Positions 7,428-16,151 of a stretch of 34,521 bases of DNA are shown piece by piece. The stretch lies in the NCBI GenBank assembly GCA_016218375.1, contig JACREG010000088.1, positions 1-34,521 on the forward strand. The letters are read 5' to 3'. Each line of letters begins with the position of its first letter. The stretch's first letter is position 1. The stretch is from Gammaproteobacteria bacterium. GTDB taxonomy: Bacteria; Pseudomonadota; Gammaproteobacteria; Thiohalobacterales; Thiohalobacteraceae. The notes beneath the pieces are model-generated. The model was not told where the DNA came from. It saw only the letters and a program-made list of their open reading frames with translations, and did not search any database. A program made the position numbers and the translations under genes.

Positions 7428-9344
7428 ATGACCGCCTTTCTTTCACGTTCCGTCTGTCTGTTGCTGCCATTGTTATTGGCATTGGCATTGTCGGTCTCCG
7501 CGACGGCGCACGCCGCGGAGCTGACACTGCCGTTGCGCTTGCCGGTCACGGTGCTTCAGGAATCGTTACAGGACACGCTCGGCATCAAAGACCCTGCACC
7601 TGCGGAAATATTCCGCCAGGGCGACTGCCGCTTTATCCAACTCGAAGGTCTGAAACTGGAAACGGACGGCGGCCGGCTGCATGTCAAAACGCACACGACG
7701 CTGAAGTTCGGCCCCAACTGGTTCGGAAGCTGCTACGGGGCCATCGACTGGCGCGGTACGGCGCAATTCGAGCTCGAACCCTACATCACGCCGGAACATC
7801 TGCTGCGTTACCGCCTGCGCGACACCCAGTTGATCGACGAACAGGGCAACAAAAGCCTCGCCGCCGGGCTGGTCTGGAAGCTGGTTGCCCGTATCATGCA
7901 ACCGCGCCTGGAGGCGTTTCAGATCGATCTGCGCCCACCGCGCAGCGAAGTCACCAGCGTGCTGCACAATTTCGCCACGCCGTCCCAGGTCGAGGAACTC
8001 GACAGGATTCTGGCCTCGGCGCGCACCACCACGCTGACCGTCGCCAAGCATGAACTCAGCGTACCGTTGGTGTTGGACATACCGGATCACTATCTGGCCC
8101 AGCCCGACGTTGCCGACACCGCGACCGAAACTCCGCTGACAGCCGAGGAACTTGCCAGTTTCGAACGCACCAGCCAAGCCTGGGATGCATTCCTGGTGTA
8201 CATCATCCGCAATCTGGGGCTGGATATCGTGGACGACGACATCCGCATCCGTCTGCTGGAGATTCTGCTCAACAGCCGCTATCAAATCACAGCCATCTTA
8301 TCCGGCGAGGCCGAGGAGACGAGCGCGGACCCGACCCGTGCGTTGTTCGTCACAACCTGGAACGACTTGCATACGCTCATCATGGATGCGGGCGATCGCG
8401 GCCAGTTGCATGGGCGCCTGCTGTCGTATCTCTCCTTCCTGACTGCGGGCGATGCGCTGTTTCTCCTGGATACCACCGCGCCCGGCTTGGGCATGGAGAT
8501 TTCCGAGAACGGCCTGCGCCGTCTGGCACGGGCCATGCGTCCGCTGGACAAGGCTGACCCGCTGCAATACGACTGGAACCTGGACCCGTTCCTACAGGAT
8601 CTGTTCGATCTGGACCAACCCCAAACGCCTGCGCCTGCGCCACCCGTATCGCCCGAAACGCCGACCCCGCAATCGCTACGCTGGCTGGATCTGCTGATTC
8701 CCGTGGCGCAGGCGGAAGCAGCGCCCCACACCACTCCAGACGCCGCGCAACAGTTGTCCGACCAACTGCACGAATGGATTCCGCAACCGGAAGAGATGGA
8801 CACCTACCGTGCCGTGGTCAACGCCCTGCTCGACAACGTACGCCAGCGCGAGACGCCCACCACGCGCATCTCCGTGGCGGAAGCCGAAATCTTCCGCCAT
8901 CTGGTGCCGGCGACGGCCATGATCGAAAGCTGTTGGCGCCAATACGCCCGCGAGAACGGCGCCGTGACCTATGTGCGCTCGCCCAGCGGCAGCATCGGCA
9001 TGATGCAAATCAACCCGCGCGTGTGGCGCGGCATCTTCGATATTCAGCGTTTGAAGAACGATACCGGCTACAACGTCTACGCCGGCACGCGCATTCTGTT
9101 GCGCTACCTGCGCCTGTATGCCCGACCCATCGCCGCGCGGACCGGCACGCCGACAGACCTCGCCCGCGCCAGTTATGCCGCCTACAACGCTGGCCCGCGC
9201 GCCGCCGGACGTTTTCTGCGCGCCCATCGGAAATCCCGCATCCGGCAGATCGACGAGAAATTCTGGAATCTCTATCAGGCCATCAACGCGGGTGGCACTG
9301 TCGATTTACAGGCCTGTACCGTCGTCGCCTCGCCCGCGACCTGA
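7428..9344 (+). CDS. exported lytic transglycosylase (SLT domain) with long unknown N-terminal region
   Basis: The 638-residue protein has a signal peptide (about 1-29, cleavage near AHA/AEL). A C-terminal lysozyme-like SLT domain spans about 485-620: AMIESCWRQ carries the catalytic Glu500, followed by SGSIGMMQINPRVW and SYAAYNAGPRA. Such enzymes cleave the glycan strand of peptidoglycan in the periplasm. The roughly 450 residues before it are rich in alpha and beta structure, contain a Pro-rich stretch near 400-415, and match no domain I recognise. That makes it far longer than stand-alone SLT proteins. The ATG at 7428 starts the signal peptide; earlier in-frame codons run through the terminator. 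It appears to be a single-gene unit. Confidence 0.88.
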   Translation: MTAFLSRSVCLLLPLLLALALSVSATAHAAELTLPLRLPVTVLQESLQDTLGIKDPAPAEIFRQGDCRFIQLEGLKLETDGGRLHVKTHTTLKFGPNWFGSCYGAIDWRGTAQFELEPYITPEHLLRYRLRDTQLIDEQGNKSLAAGLVWKLVARIMQPRLEAFQIDLRPPRSEVTSVLHNFATPSQVEELDRILASARTTTLTVAKHELSVPLVLDIPDHYLAQPDVADTATETPLTAEELASFERTSQAWDAFLVYIIRNLGLDIVDDDIRIRLLEILLNSRYQITAILSGEAEETSADPTRALFVTTWNDLHTLIMDAGDRGQLHGRLLSYLSFLTAGDALFLLDTTAPGLGMEISENGLRRLARAMRPLDKADPLQYDWNLDPFLQDLFDLDQPQTPAPAPPVSPETPTPQSLRWLDLLIPVAQAEAAPHTTPDAAQQLSDQLHEWIPQPEEMDTYRAVVNALLDNVRQRETPTTRISVAEAEIFRHLVPATAMIESCWRQYARENGAVTYVRSPSGSIGMMQINPRVWRGIFDIQRLKNDTGYNVYAGTRILLRYLRLYARPIAARTGTPTDLARASYAAYNAGPRAAGRFLRAHRKSRIRQIDEKFWNLYQAINAGGTVDLQACTVVASPAT

Positions 9345-9362
9345 AGCGATCTCGGAAGCGCT

Positions 9363-10130
9363 TTAAGACATCAACCCCAACACACGCTCCGCATTCCGGG
9401 TGGTCGCGGCCGCCAGCATGACGGGATTTTCGTCGCGCGCGTCGGCGAGCGCACGCAGACAGTCGGGCAGATATTCCGGACTGTTGCGCTCGCCATGGTG
9501 CGCGGCCACGGTCATATCCGGCGCGTCGGTTTCGAGCACCAGGGCATCCAAGGGCAGCGACCGCGCCAGACTGCGCAACTTGGTCGAGCGTTCGTAGGTC
9601 AACATGCCGCCAAAACCGAGTTTGAAACCCAGATCGATGTACTGCTGCGCCTGTTGCGCGCTGCCATTGAAGGCGTGAGCGATGCCGCCGCGAACCTTGA
9701 GCCGTTTCAGCGTCGCCAACACCTGATCGTGGGCCTTGCGCACATGCAACAGCACCGGCAAGCCGGCCTCGCGCGCGACCGTCAATTGCGCCTCGAACAA
9801 GCGCTGCTGGCGCACCCGATCCAGATCGCCGACGAAATAATCCAACCCGATCTCGCCCACGGCCACCGGGTGTTCGCGTGCAACCCACTCGCCGAGCGCA
9901 TCGATATCCGCGTCCGTATGCTCATCGAGATACACCGGATGCAATCCCAAGGCCGGCAACAAACCCGGCTCGCAACGGCACAGATCGAGCAGAGGTTGCC
10001 AGGTTCGCGCCAACACCGCGGGCACAACCAGCCGCGCGACGCCCATCTGGCGACAACGCGCCAGCACCGCGCCGCGGTCCGCGGCGAATTCCTCGACGTC
10101 GATGTGACAATGGGTGTCGATCAGGTCCAT
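9363..10130 (-). CDS. TatD-family metal-dependent hydrolase (YjjV-like)
   Basis: This 255-residue TIM-barrel hydrolase has the metal ligands of the TatD family: THCHID at residues 6-11, VGEIGLDYF, a histidine in LLHVRKAHD, GIAHAFNGS, and the LETDAPDM aspartate near the C terminus. The block LGFKLGFGGMLTYERSTKLRSLA is closest to E. coli YjjV. Family members are Mg-dependent DNases or related phosphoesterases acting in the cytoplasm. AGGAG lies 8 bases before the ATG at 10130. It is convergent with the transglycosylase gene (18-bp gap) and divergent from the GH17-like gene. Confidence 0.93.
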   Translation of the reverse strand: MDLIDTHCHIDVEEFAADRGAVLARCRQMGVARLVVPAVLARTWQPLLDLCRCEPGLLPALGLHPVYLDEHTDADIDALGEWVAREHPVAVGEIGLDYFVGDLDRVRQQRLFEAQLTVAREAGLPVLLHVRKAHDQVLATLKRLKVRGGIAHAFNGSAQQAQQYIDLGFKLGFGGMLTYERSTKLRSLARSLPLDALVLETDAPDMTVAAHHGERNSPEYLPDCLRALADARDENPVMLAAATTRNAERVLGLMS

Positions 10131-10233
10131 GCGGGTATGCTCCTCGCGTATTCTATAGCAGTCTGTCACAACCGGGGCTACACCAAAGTCACCCCGCCAT
10201 CATCCCGCGATGCGCCAACGACACGAGGTTGAA

Positions 10234-11223
10234 ATGCATTTCATGAGAGCCGCCCTCCTCGCCCTATGCATGGCGCTCTTCATCCTGCCGGCATGGTCCG
10301 GAGCCGCGACGCCCAATCCGCATTCGGCCAATACACGTTTAGCTGCCGCGCTGGCCACGCAGCGCTTCGTCGCCTATGTGCCGCGCGGGTTCTCCATGCT
10401 CAACGGCGTTCCGCAACCCGCGACGGCTGCCGGCATCCGCGACGATCTGCAACGCCTGCGACCGTACTTCTCCGGCATCGTGACCTACGGTCTCGACCAT
10501 GGCCAAGCGCTGATCCCGGAACTGGCCGTGAACGCCGGATTCCACGCCTTGATGCTTGGCGTATGGAATCCCAAAGATACGGCCGAATTGGATCAGGCCA
10601 TCGCCCTGGCGCGCCGTTATCCTCGGCAGGTCATCGCGCTGATACTCGGCAACGAAGGCTTGTTCTGGAAACGGTATCAGGCACGCGATATCGAGACGGC
10701 GGCCGCGTACGTGCGCAAACGACTGCCGCGGCTCGCGTTGGGCAGCAGCGAACCGTTCAGCGTCTATCTGGATTCGGCGGATGCCGGCGTACTGCTGAAA
10801 CTGGATCTGCTGCTGCCCAACGTACATCCGCGCTTCGAGCCCTGGTTCAAGCCCGACAATCTGGAACAAGCCACGACCTTCGTGACCGAGGTGCTGCAAC
10901 GCCTGCATACGGTCACGACCAAACCGGTGCTCATCAAGGAAACCGGCGTGCCAAGCGGACCCGCGGAACAAGGCTTCACCGAGCAACGCCAGGCCGATTT
11001 CTGGACGCGGTTGCTGGCACGCATCCCATCCGGCCCGACACAAAGCATCGCCGGATTCGAGGCCTTCGACGCGCCGTGGAAACCGCGCGAGCTGCAAGAC
11101 GAGTTCGGTCATCTGGAAGCAAGCGAGGCGTATTGGGGATTGTTCCGCCAGGACGGCAGCGCCAAACCGGCATTGAAAGCCTTCGGCACCTGGACAGGAC
11201 ACGCCCTGCCTACACCGCGCTAG
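10234..11223 (+). CDS. exported GH17-like glycoside hydrolase
   Basis: The 329-residue protein starts with a signal peptide (about 1-25, ending SGAA). The mature part resembles bacterial family 17 glycosidases: an opening FVAYVPRGFS block, a putative acid/base in ILGNEGLFW (Glu141) and a putative nucleophile in LIKETGVPSG (Glu235), which matches the ETGWPS-type motif of beta-1,3-glucanases. The likely substrate is a beta-1,3-glucan, outside the inner membrane; this is family inference. The first ATG at 10210 is possible, but GAGG precedes 10234 at good spacing and the signal peptide fits better there. It is followed after 51 bp by the SpoU methyltransferase gene. Confidence 0.75.
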   Translation: MHFMRAALLALCMALFILPAWSGAATPNPHSANTRLAAALATQRFVAYVPRGFSMLNGVPQPATAAGIRDDLQRLRPYFSGIVTYGLDHGQALIPELAVNAGFHALMLGVWNPKDTAELDQAIALARRYPRQVIALILGNEGLFWKRYQARDIETAAAYVRKRLPRLALGSSEPFSVYLDSADAGVLLKLDLLLPNVHPRFEPWFKPDNLEQATTFVTEVLQRLHTVTTKPVLIKETGVPSGPAEQGFTEQRQADFWTRLLARIPSGPTQSIAGFEAFDAPWKPRELQDEFGHLEASEAYWGLFRQDGSAKPALKAFGTWTGHALPTPR

Positions 11224-11274
11224 CTTGGCTGTTAAACTAGCGCCCAGCAACGTATCCACCCGCTTGGAGTCACC

Positions 11275-12390
11275 GTGACCGAATCCCGCAAACCCCCGCG
11301 CAAGCCCCACGCGCCGCAATCCGCCCCGCAATCTGTTTGGGACACGCGCGACAAGTCCCGCTCTAAATCCGGCCCCGCGCAGAAACCCCGGCCCACCACA
11401 CGACCCACCACACGACCCACCACACGACCCACCACGCCACCGGCCAAGCCACCCGCCGAATCGCTCCAAGTATCGCCTCAAGAATCGCATCTCAAATCAC
11501 AGCATGCACCGACGCGAAAACCGGAACGCGGCACAACGACACCGGACAGCACGCGCCGCGAACTCAAATACTACGGCATCGCCGCGTGTCAGGCCTTGTG
11601 GGAACGTCGTCCGCACGACATCGTGCGTGTCTACTTGGAAGAGCCGCTGATTCCGAAATTCACCGAGCTGTTGCGCTGGACAGCCGCCAAACGCAAGGCC
11701 TATCACATCGTCGCCAGCGACGACCTGGAACGCCTCACCGATTCCATTCATCATCAGGGCATCTGCATCCTCGCGCGCGAACGCTCGCCCTTGGAATTTT
11801 CCGACCTGCTGGGCTTGCTGCGCGAAGATCAGGGCAAACAACTGCTGGTCTATCTCGACGGCGTGGAGAATCCGCACAACCTCGGCGCCATCATGCGTAG
11901 CTGCGCGCATTTCGGTGTGCGCTTCATTCTCGGCGCCGAAGGCCGTTTACCCAAACTCTCCGGCGCCGCCTGCCGCGTGGCCGAAGGCGGCGCGGAACAG
12001 GTCGCACAGGTCCTGCTGCGCCAACCGGCCCGGCAACTGCATCAATTACAGGAGTTGGGTTTTCAATTAGTCGCCACCGCCGGTGGCCGGGGCGGCTCGT
12101 TGTATCAACACCCGTTCACGTCACGCACCGTGCTGATTATGGGTGCCGAACACATCGGCGTTTCCGCCAGCTTGTTCGACATGGCCGAGCAGGTGCTGAG
12201 AATTCCCGGCAGCGGTAGCGTGGAAAGCCTGAATGTCTCGGTCGCCTTCGGCGTCTGTGCCGGCGAATACTACCGGCAGCAGATCACCGCACCAGATATA
12301 ACTCGGGGTAGAAGCGAAAATAGAAGCGGGGGCAGAAGCACGAAGTCGATGCCACGCCGCCCGGCGCGCAAATCTACCAGCGATCGCTGA
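11275..12390 (+). CDS. yfiF: SpoU/TrmH-family RNA 2'-O-methyltransferase, YfiF type
   Basis: The 371-residue protein joins a disordered basic N terminus (about 1-85), a substrate-binding domain (about 95-190, with LLRWTAAKRKAYHIV as in E. coli YfiF) and a SPOUT methyltransferase domain. The domain shows motif 1 ENPHNLGAIMRSCAHFG, motif 2 LIMGAEHIGVS and motif 3 GSVESLNVSVAFG, which form the knotted S-adenosylmethionine site. It methylates tRNA or rRNA riboses; the target is not readable. The start is a GTG with GGAG 6 bases upstream. The N terminus contains PTTR repeats encoded by a 12-bp tandem repeat. Its last 17 bases overlap the end of the opposite-strand gene. Confidence 0.93.
   Translation: MTESRKPPRKPHAPQSAPQSVWDTRDKSRSKSGPAQKPRPTTRPTTRPTTRPTTPPAKPPAESLQVSPQESHLKSQHAPTRKPERGTTTPDSTRRELKYYGIAACQALWERRPHDIVRVYLEEPLIPKFTELLRWTAAKRKAYHIVASDDLERLTDSIHHQGICILARERSPLEFSDLLGLLREDQGKQLLVYLDGVENPHNLGAIMRSCAHFGVRFILGAEGRLPKLSGAACRVAEGGAEQVAQVLLRQPARQLHQLQELGFQLVATAGGRGGSLYQHPFTSRTVLIMGAEHIGVSASLFDMAEQVLRIPGSGSVESLNVSVAFGVCAGEYYRQQITAPDITRGRSENRSGGRSTKSMPRRPARKSTSDR
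11389..11436 (+). repeat. 12-bp tandem repeat inside yfiF
   Basis: Four copies of a unit close to cgacccaccaca run from 11389 to 11436. The first and last copies differ by one base each. They encode PTTR repeats in the disordered N-terminal tail, so copy changes keep the reading frame. Confidence 0.85.
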
Positions 12391-12748
12391 AGTGGTAGCT
12401 GAGATCGATATCCCAACCGCTGCCGCCATAGTCGTAATAGCGTGGCACGTAGTAATAGCGCGGCACGTAATAATGCGGCTCGTAATAAATGCGCGTGTAG
12501 GAACGGTAGTACGGCATGGGGTAGCGCGGCGCATAATAACCATAGGCGTGGCCGCGGGGCGCATGTCCCCAATGCCCCCCATGATGGTTGCCGTGCTCGT
12601 GATGATCGCGATAACCGACTGTCACCACGCCCGCGCCCCGCGAGCCATCGCGCGCATAGCCGCTCGTGGGTAGTGCCAAGGCCACGGCCAGCGCGGTTGC
12701 CGCTGCCAAATAAGTTAGGCGTAAGCCTCTTCTTGTCGATCCGTTCAT
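12374..12748 (-). CDS. exported Tyr/His-rich protein
   Basis: The 124-residue product has a signal peptide (about 1-32, cleavage near GYA/RDG). The mature part is low complexity: a His/Gly-rich segment (HHEHGNHHGGHWGH) followed by a Tyr-rich segment with repeated YYVPRYY units. It has no known domain; the histidines suggest metal binding, which is inference. A GA-rich ribosome site (GAGAGGAGAG) precedes the ATG. It diverges from the glycine-zipper gene, and the shared 193-bp promoter region holds two direct-repeat boxes, so both may answer to the PhoP-like regulator downstream. Its 3' end overlaps yfiF by 17 bp. Confidence 0.8.
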   Translation of the reverse strand: MNGSTRRGLRLTYLAAATALAVALALPTSGYARDGSRGAGVVTVGYRDHHEHGNHHGGHWGHAPRGHAYGYYAPRYPMPYYRSYTRIYYEPHYYVPRYYYVPRYYDYGGSGWDIDLSYHFSDRW

Positions 12749-12783
12749 GGCCTCTCTCCTCTCTCGATCCCCCTGGAAGGGAA

Positions 12784-12802
12784 CTTACGCCTGTAGCGTA
12801 AG
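12784..12802. promoter_or_regulatory. inverted repeat in divergent promoter region
   Basis: cttacgc (12784-12790) and gcgtaag (12796-12802) form a perfect 7-bp inverted repeat around ctgta. It lies in the probable leader or core promoter of the minus-strand Tyr/His-rich gene. It may be an operator or an RNA hairpin; I have no match to a known site. Confidence 0.4.
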
Positions 12803-12811
12803 CGCCAAGCC

Positions 12812-12828
12812 CTGAACGCTCCCTGAAC
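12812..12828 (-). promoter_or_regulatory. direct-repeat box 1 (GTTCAG-N5-GTTCAG, minus strand)
   Basis: Read on the minus strand, two exact GTTCAG half-sites start 11 bases apart. This one-turn direct-repeat layout is what OmpR/PhoP-type regulators bind. It points to the Tyr/His-rich gene. A weak -10 candidate (TACGCT, 12795-12800) lies 11 bases downstream. The cognate regulator is inferred to be the PhoP-like protein at 14114. Confidence 0.55.
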
Positions 12829-12843
12829 AAGCCACAGCGATGC

Positions 12844-12860
12844 GTTCAGGCCGTATTCAG
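12844..12860 (+). promoter_or_regulatory. direct-repeat box 2 (GTTCAG-N5-ATTCAG, plus strand)
   Basis: The half-sites GTTCAG (12844-12849) and ATTCAG (12855-12860) start 11 bases apart and point to the glycine-zipper gene. A -10-like TATCCT (12872-12877) begins 12 bases after the box, the spacing usual when a PhoP-type activator replaces the -35 contact. It is the opposite orientation to box 1. Confidence 0.55.
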
Positions 12861-12941
12861 CCGGCCACGCCTATCCTGACCCTGCACGCATCCAAACCGT
12901 GCCGCGTTGTGCGGAACCCGTTCAACTCAAGGAGATCGGCA

Positions 12942-13487
12942 ATGAACACCCAACGACTGGCCAGCGCCCTGGCCCTGAGCCTATTGACCGCCACACCGTC
13001 GGCGTACGCCGGCCCCGGCTATCCGCGCGAGGGCGGCAGCCGTTTCGATTATGCGGAGGTTGTGCGCGTCGAACCGATCACGCGCGAGGTGCGTGTCAGT
13101 ACGCCGCGCGAGGAATGTTGGGACGAGGACGTGCCGGTGCGTGAGAGCAGCTATTCGTCGGCCACGCCGATGATCCTCGGCGGCATCATCGGTGGCGTGG
13201 TCGGCCATACCATGGGCAAGGGCCACGGCAAGGACGCGGCCACGGTGGCCGGCACGGTGCTGGGCGGCTCCATCGGCCGCGACATCGGCGCACAACACCG
13301 CACACCGGATGGCTATCGCACGGTGCAGGAAACCCATTGCCGCCAGGTCGAGGATTACCGGGAGGAACAGCGCGTCGAGGGCTATCGCGTGTTCTACCGT
13401 TATCAGGGCGAGGAATACGAGACGCGCATGCCGCACGATCCGGGCGAGCGCATCCGCGTGCAGGTCTCGGTCCAACCGGCCTGGTAA
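12942..13487 (+). CDS. exported glycine-zipper 2TM protein
   Basis: The 181-residue protein has a signal peptide (about 1-23, ending AYA). A glycine zipper occupies about residues 77-116, where ILGGIIGGVVGH and TVLGGSIGRDIG form two small-residue hairpin helices, as in the Rickettsia 17-kDa antigen and related outer-membrane-associated proteins. The rest is charged and likely periplasmic, with a Cys at 59 and one near 132. AAGGAG lies 7 bases before the ATG. It is first of a plus-strand run of five genes ending in tcdA, all with short gaps, and has box 2 in its promoter. Function is probably envelope-related. Confidence 0.88.
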   Translation: MNTQRLASALALSLLTATPSAYAGPGYPREGGSRFDYAEVVRVEPITREVRVSTPREECWDEDVPVRESSYSSATPMILGGIIGGVVGHTMGKGHGKDAATVAGTVLGGSIGRDIGAQHRTPDGYRTVQETHCRQVEDYREEQRVEGYRVFYRYQGEEYETRMPHDPGERIRVQVSVQPAW

Positions 13488-13591
13488 GGATACCGGCTAA
13501 CCGCTTGGCAGGCCGCGGCCATGTACGTACTATCGGGTACATAGCCTCGGCCATATCAATCACTGTAAGAGACGCGAGCATCGCGAGACAC

Positions 13592-14095
13592 ATGCAACAC
13601 CGGACTTGGAAACGACAGGCATGGCTATTGTGCGGGCTGTTGCTCGCGTTGCCTGTCGCCCAGGCCAAGAAGCCGCAGGACGAGGACGGCGAACGTCAGC
13701 GGTCGGAACGCGTCGCCCCGCAGCGCGGCCATGTTCAACAAAACACGGCGCCGCGCAACACACAAAATCGCGACACGCAACGCGACCGACAAGACAACGG
13801 GCGACACTACCAGCCACCGCAAGACGAACGCCGCTACGCCCCACAACCGCGTTATGATAATCGCGACGAACGCAGCTACGAACGCGGCTATGCCCCCGCG
13901 CCCCGCTACGAATCCGAGCCCCGCTACGCACCACGCGGCATGAATCTGTCCGAGGCCGTTGCCGAGGCCGAACAACGTACCGGTGGCCGCGTGTTGTCGG
14001 CCGAACCCATCGACGACGGTGGTCAACTGTTTTACCGCGTCAAAGTGCTCACGCCCAACGGCCGGGTCCAAGTGCTGTTTCTCGACGCCCAATAA
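13592..14095 (+). CDS. exported PepSY-domain protein
   Basis: The 167-residue product has a signal peptide (about 1-25, ending AQA). A very hydrophilic Arg/Tyr/Asn-rich low-complexity middle (about 27-110) follows. The C terminus has a PepSY-like block: LSEAVAEAEQRTGGRVLSAE, then a beta hairpin ending VLFLDAQ. PepSY proteins are often encoded just before two-component genes and are thought to modulate the sensor or periplasmic proteases. Here it sits 18 bp before the PhoP-like gene, which fits such a role. No strong ribosome site is visible, but the signal peptide marks the start. Confidence 0.8.
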   Translation: MQHRTWKRQAWLLCGLLLALPVAQAKKPQDEDGERQRSERVAPQRGHVQQNTAPRNTQNRDTQRDRQDNGRHYQPPQDERRYAPQPRYDNRDERSYERGYAPAPRYESEPRYAPRGMNLSEAVAEAEQRTGGRVLSAEPIDDGGQLFYRVKVLTPNGRVQVLFLDAQ

Positions 14096-14113
14096 TCGGA
14101 CTGACCCTTTTCC

Positions 14114-14794
14114 ATGCGCGTACTCATAGTCGAAGACGAGAATCTCCTGCGCGAGCAACTGCGCACGCGCCTGAAGGCGGAAGGCCATGTCGTGGATACC
14201 GCCCGCGACGGAGAGGAAGGCCTGTATGCCGGCCGCGAATATCCTCTCGATATTGCCGTGATCGATCTTGGCCTGCCGAAACTCTCCGGCATCGAGGTCA
14301 TCCGCAGCCTGCGCGCCGCCGGCAAGGATTTCCCGATTCTGATCCTCACCGCGCGCGGCCGCTGGCAAGACAAGGTCGAAGGCCTGGAGGCCGGCGCCGA
14401 CGATTATCTGGTCAAGCCCTTCGAGGTGGAGGAACTGCTGGCACGCTTGCGCGCGTTGGTGCGCCGCGCGTCGGGCTGGACCCAATCCACCCTGCAATGC
14501 GGCCCGATCGTCATGGACACCGGCGCGCAGAGCGTACAGGTCGACGGTCAGGGCATCGAACTGACGACGTACGAATACAAAGTCCTCGAACATCTGATGC
14601 TGCACAGCGGCGAGGTGATTTCCAAAACCGATCTGACCGAACACCTCTACGAACAGGACTTCGACCGCGACAGCAACACCATCGAGGTGTTCGTCGGCCG
14701 CTTGCGCCGCAAGCTCGATCCCGACAACACGCTCAACCCGATCGAAACCGTGCGCGGCCGCGGCTATCGCCTCGCCCTGCCGCGCGGCCACTGA
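14114..14794 (+). CDS. phoP: PhoP-like response regulator (OmpR family)
   Basis: The 226-residue regulator has a receiver domain (1-118) with the acidic pocket E7/D8, phospho-acceptor Asp51 (VIDLGLP), the switch Thr in ILTARGRWQDKVE and Lys in LVKPF. A winged-helix DNA-binding domain (about 128-222) ends in VRGRGYRL. ARGRWQDKVEGLEAGADDY is very close to E. coli PhoP. It directs transcription after phosphorylation by the sensor encoded immediately next (stop and start codons abut). Candidate binding boxes lie at 12812-12860, upstream of the first gene in the same run, suggesting autoregulation. PhoP is a similarity-based name; the true stimulus is unknown. Confidence 0.92.
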   Translation: MRVLIVEDENLLREQLRTRLKAEGHVVDTARDGEEGLYAGREYPLDIAVIDLGLPKLSGIEVIRSLRAAGKDFPILILTARGRWQDKVEGLEAGADDYLVKPFEVEELLARLRALVRRASGWTQSTLQCGPIVMDTGAQSVQVDGQGIELTTYEYKVLEHLMLHSGEVISKTDLTEHLYEQDFDRDSNTIEVFVGRLRRKLDPDNTLNPIETVRGRGYRLALPRGH

Positions 14795-16150
14795 ATGCAC
14801 TCGCTGAACGCCCGCCTCGGTCTCGCCGCCAGCCTGGTGCTGGCGACCTTCCTCGGCTTGACCGGCTGGGCGCTGGATCGCGCCTTCCGCGACTCGGCCG
14901 AGACCGCCGTGCGCGAACGCCTGCAAGCGCACATCTACGGTCTGCTGGCCGCGGCCAACCTGGACCGACGCGGCAACCTCACCATGCCCGAGAGTCTGCC
15001 CGAAGAGCGTTTCACGCGCCCCGGCTCGGGGCTGTACGCGCAAATCGTTCGTGCGGATCGCACCGTGGCCTGGCAATCGCCATCGCAACTCGGTCAGACC
15101 TTGCCGGTGCCGCCGCAGATGCAACCCGGCGAATGGTTGTTTACGCGGCTGCAAACCGCGGATATGCACAACCTGTTCGTCCTCGCCTTCGGCAACAGTT
15201 GGGATCTCGGCCGACGCAGCGTGAATTTCACCTTCAGCGTCAGCGAAGACCCCGAGGCCTATCTGGCCCAGGTCGCGCGTTTCCGCCAAGGGCTGTTCGT
15301 CTGGTTTGCCGTGCTGGCCGTCGGCGTGTTGATCGCGCAGGGCGTGGTACTGCGTTGGGGCTTGAGTCCCTTGCGCCGCGTGGAACGCGATCTCGCCGCC
15401 GTCGAGGGCGGCGAACGCGACGTGTTGAGCGGCGATTATCCGCGCGAGTTGCGCGGCCTCACCGACAACCTGAACGCCCTGCTCAAGACCGAGCGCGGTC
15501 GACTCGCCCGTTACCGCGACGCGCTGGCCGATCTCGCTCACAGCCTCAAAACGCCGCTGGCCGTGTTGCGCGGCGCGGGTTCTCAAACAACACAAGCGAC
15601 CGATCTGGAACTGCTGGTGCGCGAACAGACCGAACGCATGAGCCAGATCGTCGATTATCAATTGCAGCGCGCTGCCACCTCCGGACGCACCACGCTGATG
15701 GCACCGGTCGCCCTCGCGCCCTTGCTGCAACGCATTTTCAACAGTCTCGAAAAAGTCTATGCCGAGCGCCACCTGACGCTGATGCTGAACGCGGACAGCA
15801 CACTCCAGTTTCGCGGCGACGAGGCAGACCTCATGGAACTCAGCGGCAACCTGTTGGACAACGCCTGCAAATGGGCCGCATCGCGCGTCACCGCAACGGC
15901 CCATCTGCACGACGTCGCGGGCAGCCAGGAATTGCTGTTGTGCATCGAGGACGACGGCCCCGGTATCGCACCGGAACAACGCGCCGCCGTGCTCGGTCGC
16001 GGCGTGCGCGTCGACAGTACTATGCCCGGTCAAGGCATCGGTCTGGCCGTGGCGCGCGATATCGCCTCGGCGTATGGCGGGCATATCGACATCGACCACA
16101 GCGAGCGCTTGGGCGGCGCGCGGGTGTGCGCGCATTTGGGTGGGAGTTAG
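14795..16150 (+). CDS. phoQ: PhoQ-like sensor histidine kinase
   Basis: The 451-residue inner-membrane kinase has a first membrane helix at about 8-28, a periplasmic sensor of about 135 residues, and a second helix near 165-190. A HAMP-like segment and the H box LADLAHSLKTPLAVLRG follow, then the N box LLDNACKWA, DDGPGI and GQGIGLAVARD of the ATPase domain. It phosphorylates the regulator encoded directly upstream. The order of helices and sensor length fit PhoQ-type kinases, but the sensor does not show an obvious acidic patch, so Mg sensing is not assured. The next gene, tcdA, begins 1 bp after its stop. Confidence 0.9.
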   Translation: MHSLNARLGLAASLVLATFLGLTGWALDRAFRDSAETAVRERLQAHIYGLLAAANLDRRGNLTMPESLPEERFTRPGSGLYAQIVRADRTVAWQSPSQLGQTLPVPPQMQPGEWLFTRLQTADMHNLFVLAFGNSWDLGRRSVNFTFSVSEDPEAYLAQVARFRQGLFVWFAVLAVGVLIAQGVVLRWGLSPLRRVERDLAAVEGGERDVLSGDYPRELRGLTDNLNALLKTERGRLARYRDALADLAHSLKTPLAVLRGAGSQTTQATDLELLVREQTERMSQIVDYQLQRAATSGRTTLMAPVALAPLLQRIFNSLEKVYAERHLTLMLNADSTLQFRGDEADLMELSGNLLDNACKWAASRVTATAHLHDVAGSQELLLCIEDDGPGIAPEQRAAVLGRGVRVDSTMPGQGIGLAVARDIASAYGGHIDIDHSERLGGARVCAHLGGS

Positions 16151-16151
16151 C

